Shown piece by piece: positions 51,574 through 59,373 of a DNA stretch of 59,373 bases. The DNA is taken from the NCBI GenBank assembly GCA_029959545.1, contig JASCPH010000014.1:1-59373 (forward strand), given 5' to 3'. Both the position numbers and the translations under genes were made by a program. Positions within the stretch are counted from its first letter, which is position 1. Every line of letters begins with the position of its first letter. The DNA comes from Microbacteriaceae bacterium PS02066. Lineage in GTDB: Bacteria > Actinomycetota > Actinomycetes > Actinomycetales > Microbacteriaceae. The notes under the pieces are model-generated. The model saw only the letters and a list, made by a program, of their open reading frames with translations. It was not told the DNA's origin and searched no databases.

Positions 51574-52018
51574 CCTGCGCTCTGCGCACAGCCGCGGCGA
51601 GTCGGTCGGGGGTCCGAGAGGACACCACCCACGCCGGAGTCGGATCGTCCGCATCCTCGACAGGAATGACGACCGCCCCACCGATTCCGCCGCGCACCAG
51701 CATCCATGACCGAGGGTCGGCATCCCGGCCACGCGCGAACCGCGCGTCCTCGCCTGTATAGGCGACCGGCTCTCCCAGAAGGTCGACCGGGATGTGGGCG
51801 CGACCCGCGCGAAGCTCTCCTTCGCTGACCTCGACGCGCGGCGCGGATGCCATCAGCGCCCAGATGATCAGCGCCGCGACCGCGGCACCGGCCACCAACG
51901 CGATCGTGGTGTCGACGGGCGAGAGGGCGAGCGCCACCATGGGAGCGCAGACCGCGGCCGCGACGAGCGTCCACAGCGAGGGGCTCAGGCGTTCGCGATA
52001 GACGACGTCGGAAGTCAT
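51548..52018 (-). CDS. DUF3093 membrane protein
   Basis: A 156-residue protein of the DUF3093 family: YRERLSPSLWTLVAAAVC leads into two close membrane helices (~15-55), followed by a cytoplasmic domain with VEVSEGELRAGRAHIPVDLLGE and RSWMLVRGGIGGAVVIPVED. The function is unknown; it is found beside dut across actinobacteria. The start may be 52018 or 52027 (GTA then ATG behind GAGGG); the shorter form leaves the usual YRERL near the N-terminus. It overlaps the DUF4193 gene tail-to-tail and is divergent from dut with about 21 bp between. Confidence 0.88.
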   Translation of the reverse strand: MTSDVVYRERLSPSLWTLVAAAVCAPMVALALSPVDTTIALVAGAAVAALIIWALMASAPRVEVSEGELRAGRAHIPVDLLGEPVAYTGEDARFARGRDADPRSWMLVRGGIGGAVVIPVEDADDPTPAWVVSSRTPDRLAAAVRRAQVRQRTPRR

Positions 52019-52027
52019 GTTCTGCAT

Positions 52028-52033
52028 TACCCT
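52028..52033 (+). promoter_or_regulatory. -10 box, leaderless dut
   Basis: TACCCT, 6 nt (CGTGAG), then GTG 52040. This supports 52040 over the later GTG at 52052. Confidence 0.5.
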
Positions 52034-52039
52034 CGTGAG

Positions 52040-52495
52040 GTGGCCGAAAGCGTGGACATCCCCATTATCGCGCCCGTCGTCCCTGCGTTCGCTCATCCGG
52101 GCGACGCCGGGGCCGACCTGATCGCCGCAGAGGGGGTGCGACTCGGACCCGGCGAGCGTGCCCTCGTGGGAACGGGCGTGCGCATCGCGCTGCCCGAAGG
52201 GTACGCGGCCTTCGTCATGCCCCGTTCCGGGCTTGCGGCCAAGCACGGGGTCACCGTGGTCAACGCGCCCGGAACCGTCGATGCGGGCTACCGCGGCGAG
52301 ATCAAGGTCGCGCTCTTGAACACCGACCGCGCCGAGGCCTACGAGGTTTCGGCGGGGGATCGGATCGCGCAGCTGGTGGTTCTGCCCATCCCGCCGGTTC
52401 GCTTCATCCCGGTCGACGAGCTGCCCGCCAGTGTGCGCGGCGAAGGGGGCTTCGGCTCCACCGGATACGACACTTCTGCGAGGACGACCCGATGA
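52040..52495 (+). CDS. dut: dUTP diphosphatase
   Basis: Trimeric enzyme that hydrolyses dUTP to dUMP, keeping uracil out of DNA. The 151-residue protein shows the five family motifs: HPGDAGADLIA, PRSGLAAKHGV, NAPGTVDAGYRGEIKV, GDRIAQLVV and the C-terminal arm GEGGFGSTGYDT. GTG 52040 is supported by the leaderless -10 box. Its stop overlaps the DUF3710 start (ATGA); DUF3710 and DUF3159 follow in the same coupled manner, a conserved actinobacterial string. Confidence 0.96.
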   Translation: MAESVDIPIIAPVVPAFAHPGDAGADLIAAEGVRLGPGERALVGTGVRIALPEGYAAFVMPRSGLAAKHGVTVVNAPGTVDAGYRGEIKVALLNTDRAEAYEVSAGDRIAQLVVLPIPPVRFIPVDELPASVRGEGGFGSTGYDTSARTTR

Positions 52496-53091
52496 CCGAC
52501 GCATCTCTGGAACCGAGCGGCAAGAGCGCTCCGATCGACCGCGAGACCGCGGGGCCTTTCGACGAGTCGGAGGTGAACCCGGTCCGTCCCTACATCGACC
52601 TGGGAGCGATCAAGGTGCTGCCGCGAGAGGGACTGAATCTGCGGCTCGAAGTGGAGGAGCAGACCAAGCGCATCGTCGCCGTCGGACTCGACTACGCCGA
52701 CTCGACGCTCCAGGTGCAGCCGTTCGCTGCACCTCGGTCCAGCGGGCTCTGGGAGGAGACGCGCGAGCAGATCCGTCAGCAGGTGCGTCAGCAGGGCGGT
52801 CGGGTCGAGGAGCGAGAGGGACCGCTCGGTCCGGAGCTCCTCGCCGAGGTTCCGGTCGTCGTGGCCGGTGACGCCGGCAGCGGCGCCAAGCGACTCGCTC
52901 GCTTCGTGGGCGTCGACGGCCCTCGTTGGTTCTTGCGAGGCGTGATCGGGGGAGCGGCGACGTCCAACGTCGAAGCCGCTGCTCAGATCGAGGATCTGTT
53001 CCGCTCGCTGGTGGTGGTGCGCGGCGGGACGCCGATGCCCCCGCGCGATCTGATCCCCCTCAAGATGCCGGCGACTCCGGGCGCGGCGTGA
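52492..53091 (+). CDS. DUF3710 family protein
   Basis: A 199-residue soluble protein of the DUF3710 family. Recognised by YIDLGAIKVLPREGLNLRLEVEE, VQPFAAPRSSGLWEETREQI and GVDGPRWFLRGVIGGAA. It lies in its usual place after dut, overlapping both neighbours by 4 bp. The function is not known; linkage to dut has led to suggestions of a DNA-related role, but nothing in the sequence shows it. Confidence 0.9.
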   Translation: MTDASLEPSGKSAPIDRETAGPFDESEVNPVRPYIDLGAIKVLPREGLNLRLEVEEQTKRIVAVGLDYADSTLQVQPFAAPRSSGLWEETREQIRQQVRQQGGRVEEREGPLGPELLAEVPVVVAGDAGSGAKRLARFVGVDGPRWFLRGVIGGAATSNVEAAAQIEDLFRSLVVVRGGTPMPPRDLIPLKMPATPGAA

Positions 53092-53882
53092 ACTCCGACG
53101 AGACGCACGGCGAACGGCCGTCGCTCGACCCGCCGGCTCCCGTCGAGCCCCGCGCCTCCGAGCTCATCGGGTCCGCGCTGGGTGCGGCCGCGCGACGCGC
53201 CGGGATGGATCCTGCGCAGGAAGCGAGCACCGGTCACGTCGTGTGGCACGCCATGGGCGGTTGGCGCGGTGTCGTCGAATCCGTGCTCCCGAGCCTCCTC
53301 TTCGTCATCGTCTACACCGCGACGACGAACCTCGTTCTGTCCCTCGCGACCTCCGTCGGCATCGCCGTCGTGTTCACCGTGGTGCGCCTACTGCAGAAGT
53401 CGCCGGCATCCGCCGCGCTCGGCGGACTCGTCGCAGCCGGCGTCGCCGCTGTTCTGGCGCTGATCACGGGCAATCCATCCGACAACTTCGTGCCGGGGCT
53501 GCTGACGAACGCCGGTTACGGGCTGGCGATGCTCGTCTCCGCACTCATCGGCTGGCCGATCATCGGGCTGGCCGCCGGTTACCTGCTCGGCGAGGGCACC
53601 TCATGGCGGCAACTCAAGGCGAAGCGCCGCGCCTACTTCTGGCTCACCATCGCCTGGGCGGCACTCTTCTTCGTGCGGTTGGCGGTGCAGCTCCCGATCT
53701 ACTTCTCGTCGCTCGATCCGGCGAATCGGGAGAGCGCGGTGGCGCTGCTGGGAACCCTCAAGATCGCCATGGGCCTGCCGCTTTTCGCGCCTCTCGTGGC
53801 CGTCACCTGGCTGACCGTCCGCGCCGTCCACGCGCGGGCCTCGCAGGGCAGCACCCCCGTCGAGGAGTCCGACGCCCGGTGA
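53088..53882 (+). CDS. DUF3159 membrane protein
   Basis: A 264-residue membrane protein of the DUF3159 family. A polar N-terminus of ~50 residues (with GHVVWHAMGGWRGVVESVLPSL) precedes six hydrophobic segments; a conserved loop reads NPSDNFVPGLLTNAGY, and the ends of later helices carry EGTSWRQLKAKRRAYFW. The function is unknown. GTG 53088 overlaps the DUF3710 stop. A 24-bp palindrome begins 5 bp after the stop, ahead of acnA. Confidence 0.9.
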   Translation: MNSDETHGERPSLDPPAPVEPRASELIGSALGAAARRAGMDPAQEASTGHVVWHAMGGWRGVVESVLPSLLFVIVYTATTNLVLSLATSVGIAVVFTVVRLLQKSPASAALGGLVAAGVAAVLALITGNPSDNFVPGLLTNAGYGLAMLVSALIGWPIIGLAAGYLLGEGTSWRQLKAKRRAYFWLTIAWAALFFVRLAVQLPIYFSSLDPANRESAVALLGTLKIAMGLPLFAPLVAVTWLTVRAVHARASQGSTPVEESDAR

Positions 53883-53886
53883 TACC

Positions 53887-53910
53887 ATTTATCTCGACAT
53901 CGAGATAAAT
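53887..53910. promoter_or_regulatory. 24-bp palindromic operator candidate before acnA
   Basis: ATTTATCTCGA, CA, TCGAGATAAAT: perfect 11-bp arms around two bases. It is A/T-rich and stands out from the G/C-rich surroundings, 113 bp before the acnA start. The form suits a MarR- or TetR-family dimer; aconitase genes in Streptomyces are controlled by the MarR-type TamR, so a similar regulator is a candidate. Confidence 0.6.
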
Positions 53911-53923
53911 TTCCGGGCGACGG

Positions 53924-53938
53924 GGTAAGGCATACCTT
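53924..53938. promoter_or_regulatory. Possible DtxR/IdeR iron box before acnA
   Basis: GGTAAGGCATACCTT is partly symmetric and agrees with the central part of the actinobacterial iron-box consensus (GGTAAGGC, then ACCT), while the outer positions differ. It lies 13 bp after the 24-bp palindrome. Iron control of aconitase would make sense, but this is a weak match. Confidence 0.3.
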
Positions 53939-54022
53939 CCTAGCAACCCCTTCCGGACGCGGGGAAGATGGGCAGATCGGGCCCCGCGACGACGCCCGTG
54001 AACGCCGACGAAGGAGACAGAC

Positions 54023-56857
<2,835 letters not shown>

Positions 56858-56871
56858 GCGTTCGCACCGCA

Positions 56872-56907
56872 GACGGGTCGGTCCTGGCAAGGACCGGCCC
56901 GTCTTTT
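56872..56907 (+). terminator. Rho-independent terminator of acnA
   Basis: 14-bp arms (56872-56885 and 56890-56903) with one G-U position and a 4-nt loop, followed by TTTT. This is the clearest classical terminator in the window, 15 bp after the acnA stop. Confidence 0.88.
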
Positions 56908-56918
56908 GCTGCAGCGGC

Positions 56919-56924
56919 TAACCT
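56919..56924 (+). promoter_or_regulatory. -10 box, leaderless DUF2200 gene
   Basis: TAACCT, 6 nt (GTGGAG), then ATG 56931. This favours ATG 56931 over the in-frame GTG 56925. Confidence 0.5.
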
Positions 56925-56930
56925 GTGGAG

Positions 56931-57302
56931 ATGAGCCGGATCTTCGCGACGCCGTTCGCCGACATCTACCCGCTCTACATGGCGAAGATCGAGCGGAAGG
57001 GGCGCACGAGCGTCGAGCTCGATGAGGTCATTCGATGGCTCACAGGGTTCGATGACGGGGAGATCGCCCGTCACCTCGCCGAACGGACCAGCCTCGAGGA
57101 CTTCTTCGCACAGGCTCACCTGAACCCGCGAGTCGATCGGATCACCGGCGTGATCTGCGGCATTCGGGTGGAGGAGATCGACGACCCCCTGATGCAGCAG
57201 ATCCGCTATCTGGACAAGCTCGTCGACGAACTCGCGAAGGGACGCCCGATGGCGAAGGTGTTGCGGCAGGAGCCCGCAGGCGCCGGCGGGACCCGCTCAT
57301 GA
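56931..57302 (+). CDS. DUF2200 family protein
   Basis: A 123-residue soluble protein of the DUF2200 family: RIFATPFADIYPLYMAKIERKGRT at the N-terminus, then LDEVIRWLTGFDDGEI and the helical DDPLMQQIRYLDKLVDELAKG at the C-terminus, where the family's active-like KMAK stretch appears as RPMAKVL. The function is unknown. Its stop overlaps an ATG of the dxs frame (ATGA at 57299). Confidence 0.87.
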   Translation: MSRIFATPFADIYPLYMAKIERKGRTSVELDEVIRWLTGFDDGEIARHLAERTSLEDFFAQAHLNPRVDRITGVICGIRVEEIDDPLMQQIRYLDKLVDELAKGRPMAKVLRQEPAGAGGTRS

Positions 57303-57325
57303 CGGCCTCGCCCGAGAGGAAGAGA

Positions 57326-59290
57326 ATGGATATGTCGTTGTTGTCCGACGTGACCCGGCCCAGCGATCTGCGCACCCTCACGACCGCGCAGCTCGAGGAG
57401 CTCGCGGGCGAGATCCGCGCCTTCCTCATCGAGAACGTCGCCCGCACGGGCGGGCATCTCGGCCCGAATCTCGGGGTGGTGGAGCTGACGATCGCTCTGC
57501 ACCGCGTCTTCGACTCCCCGAACGACCCGATCGTCTTCGACACGGGGCACCAGTCGTACGTGCACAAGCTGCTCACCGGGCGGCAGGACTTTGCCGCGCT
57601 GCGCTCGCGCGGCGGCCTGGCCGGTTATCCGCAGCGTGCGGAGAGCGAGCACGACATCGTCGAGTCCTCTCACGCCTCGAGCTCGCTCAGCTGGGCGGAC
57701 GGCATCTCCCGTGCCTTCGCGCAGACGGGGCGTCGGGACCGACACGTCGTGGCCGTCGTCGGAGACGGCGCGCTCACCGGCGGCATGACCTGGGAGGCGC
57801 TCAACAACATCTCCGACGACAACGACCGCAACCTGGTCATCGTCGTCAACGACAACGGCCGTTCCTATGCGCCGACGATCGGCGGAATGGCGCGTTACCT
57901 GAACCGCGTACGCACCGCCGACGCCTACCAGAGCCTGCACCGTGGGTCACGGAATCTCATCACCCGTCTCGGGCCGGCCGCACGGGCGTTCTACCGCGGT
58001 GTACGCGGCGGCACCCGCGGGTTCCTCTCGAGGTTCACCAACAACGAAGCGCTCTACTCGAATCTCGACATCAAGTACCTGGGCCCGATCGACGGTCACG
58101 ACATCCGGGCGCTCACGGAGACGCTCGAGCTCGCGAAGAACTACGGCGCACCCGTGATCGTCCACACGATCACGGAGAAGGGCCGCGGTTACCAGCCCGC
58201 CGTGGACGACGAGGCCGACCAGTTCCACGCGGTGGGCCGCATCGACCCGGTGACGGGTGCGACCCTCGGTGCGGACGCGGGAACCGCGTGGACCGACGTG
58301 TTCGCGGAGGAGCTCACACGCATCGGGGCGGAGCGTCCCGACGTGATCGCCGTCACCGCCGCCATGCTGCGCCCGACGGGTCTCCTGCCCTTCGCGCAGC
58401 GGTTCCCCGACCGGGTCTACGACGTCGGCATCGCCGAGCAGCACGCGGCCGCATCCGCAGCGGGTCTCGCCTATGGCGGGCTACACCCCGTCGTGGCGAT
58501 CTATGCGACGTTCATGAACCGCGCCTTCGACCAGGTGCTGATGGATGTGGCATTGCATCGCGCCGGCGTCACGTTCGTCCTCGACCGCGCCGGCGTCACG
58601 GGTCCCGACGGCCCGAGTCATCACGGCATCTGGGACCTCGCGATGCTGCAGCTCGTGCCCCGCATCCGCATCGCCGCTCCGCGCGACGCGGCGCGGCTGC
58701 GTGAGGAGCTCGCGGAGGCCGTGGCGGTCCCGGATGCGCCCACCGTGCTGCGCTATCCGAAGGGAGCCGTGGGCAAGGAGCTTCCCGCCGTCGCGCGTCT
58801 GGACGACGGCGTCGACGTTCTCGTGAAGCCCCAGGCAGCCGACGTGCTCATCATCGGCATCGGACCCATGGCGCACACGGCCGTAGAGGTCGCCGCGCGA
58901 TTGTCCGCGCAGGGCATCGGCGCGACAGTCGTCGATCCGCGCTGGGTCGTTCCCGTGGCCGGCTCTCTCGTGGAGTTGGCCGCCGCGCACCGACTGGTGA
59001 TCACGATCGAGGACGGCATCCGGGTGGGCGGGATCGGCACCCGCATCCGCCAGGTGCTCCGTGAGAACGGCGTCGACACGGCTGTCGACGAGCTCGGAGT
59101 CCCGGACGAGTTCATCGACCATGCTTCCCGCGACCAGATCCTCGTGGACGCCGGGCTCACCGCCGCCAAGATCGCGCAAGACGTCGTCGCGCAGGTGCTG
59201 GGCACCCGGATCCCCGTCGCTCGAGGATCGAAGGATGCGGCGGATCTCCGTGTCCCGGACGACGAAGGCGTCGGCTCGCACAAGGCGTGA
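57326..59290 (+). CDS. dxs: 1-deoxy-D-xylulose-5-phosphate synthase
   Basis: Thiamine-diphosphate enzyme that joins pyruvate and glyceraldehyde 3-phosphate at the start of the non-mevalonate isoprenoid pathway. The 654-residue protein has ARTGGHLGPNLGVVELTIALH, the ThDP motif VGDGALTGGMTWEALN, and the transketolase middle domain DVGIAEQHAAASAAGLAYGG. The in-frame ATG 57299 would couple it to DUF2200, but ATG 57326 follows GAGAGGAAGAGA and gives a normal N-terminus (MDMSLL), so I prefer it. No riboswitch is visible upstream. Confidence 0.95.
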   Translation: MDMSLLSDVTRPSDLRTLTTAQLEELAGEIRAFLIENVARTGGHLGPNLGVVELTIALHRVFDSPNDPIVFDTGHQSYVHKLLTGRQDFAALRSRGGLAGYPQRAESEHDIVESSHASSSLSWADGISRAFAQTGRRDRHVVAVVGDGALTGGMTWEALNNISDDNDRNLVIVVNDNGRSYAPTIGGMARYLNRVRTADAYQSLHRGSRNLITRLGPAARAFYRGVRGGTRGFLSRFTNNEALYSNLDIKYLGPIDGHDIRALTETLELAKNYGAPVIVHTITEKGRGYQPAVDDEADQFHAVGRIDPVTGATLGADAGTAWTDVFAEELTRIGAERPDVIAVTAAMLRPTGLLPFAQRFPDRVYDVGIAEQHAAASAAGLAYGGLHPVVAIYATFMNRAFDQVLMDVALHRAGVTFVLDRAGVTGPDGPSHHGIWDLAMLQLVPRIRIAAPRDAARLREELAEAVAVPDAPTVLRYPKGAVGKELPAVARLDDGVDVLVKPQAADVLIIGIGPMAHTAVEVAARLSAQGIGATVVDPRWVVPVAGSLVELAAAHRLVITIEDGIRVGGIGTRIRQVLRENGVDTAVDELGVPDEFIDHASRDQILVDAGLTAAKIAQDVVAQVLGTRIPVARGSKDAADLRVPDDEGVGSHKA

Positions 59291-59304
59291 CGCGCCGGAA
59301 CGAC

Positions 59305-59373
59305 GAAGGGGTGGGCCCCCCCCCCCGGGGGGCCCCCCCACGGGGTGGGCAAGGGCCCCCCCCCCGCCCCCGG
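59305..59373. other. G/C homopolymer runs at the window end
   Basis: After the dxs stop the sequence dissolves into runs of C and G (up to 12 in a row), unlike anything else in the window. It may contain the collapsed terminator of dxs, but it looks like poor base calls at a contig edge. No gene is readable here. Confidence 0.7.

Noticed and set aside
56858..57325. A thiamine (TPP) riboswitch before dxs
   Set aside because: The upstream stretch is the DUF2200 coding region and lacks the TPP core motifs.
59305..59373. G-quadruplex-like runs at the window end as a biological feature
   Set aside because: Long C and G runs at the very edge look like sequencing or assembly error; nothing similar occurs elsewhere in the window.

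Overview
The window is about 59 kb of chromosome from a high-GC actinobacterium, most likely family Microbacteriaceae and probably Microbacterium or a close relative. The evidence is near-universal G or C at third codon positions, actinobacterial protein families (SepH, DUF3093, DUF3159, DUF3710, DUF4191, DUF4193 and DUF7455 types, polyphosphate glucokinase, two glutamine synthetases with glnE, MurT/GatD), many 4-bp start/stop overlaps, and many genes with a -10 hexamer placed so that transcription starts on the start codon. Genus and species are inference. The last ~70 bases are G/C homopolymer runs and look like a contig end.

Layout. 0-6.4 kb, minus strand: pyruvate dehydrogenase E1 (aceE), a PucR-type regulator like FasR, then fabD-fabH-acpP, a pyruvate to acetyl-CoA to fatty acid unit. 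6.5-10.3 kb: tRNA-Val with a tandem hairpin repeat on its 3' end, envelope lipoproteins, a PKD-like secreted protein and an AraC/DUF2000 divergent pair. 10.3-13 kb: an SsuABC-like ABC importer. 13-17 kb: a zinc-ribbon coiled-coil protein, a family A DNA polymerase, RNase P RNA and polyphosphate glucokinase. 17-22 kb: a second-type glutamine synthetase (glnA2) and its family's adenylyltransferase glnE. 22-25 kb: an extracytoplasmic copper/DyP peroxidase cluster. 26-28.9 kb: a small decayed insertion at the 3' end of the main glnA. 28.8-37.5 kb: glnA1 with a GlnR-like box, RDD and DUF4191 membrane proteins, sucB, lpdA and pepA. 37.6-49 kb: a PAC2 protein, the primary sigma factor, a MurT/GatD/racemase module, DUF7455 and parE/parC. 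49-59.3 kb: a phosphodiesterase, sepH, DUF4193, DUF3093, dut, DUF3710, DUF3159, aconitase, DUF2200 and dxs.

The most unusual content is the four-gene module at 40086-43813, directly behind the sigma factor gene. Its MurT-like ligase has no cysteine and so lacks the zinc ribbon. Its GatD partner has lost both the catalytic Cys (Gly93) and His (Gln188) of the glutaminase. It is followed by two alanine-racemase-like proteins whose active-site halves are complementary: one keeps the C-terminal catalytic Tyr but has lost the PLP lysine, the other keeps the lysine but has lost the Tyr region. Microbacteriaceae have group B peptidoglycan, in which the alpha-carboxyl of D-Glu carries the cross-bridge instead of an amide. 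I propose that this module makes and attaches a bridge amino acid (possibly a D-diamino acid) rather than ammonia. This is a hypothesis built on residue losses seen in the sequence.

A second notable find is a ~2.85 kb segment flanked by 21-bp direct copies of the glnA 3' end (20/21 identical), with a 26-bp direct repeat just inside each end. It carries a monooxygenase, an AraC/DJ-1 regulator, a broken dprA and other gene remains, but no integrase.
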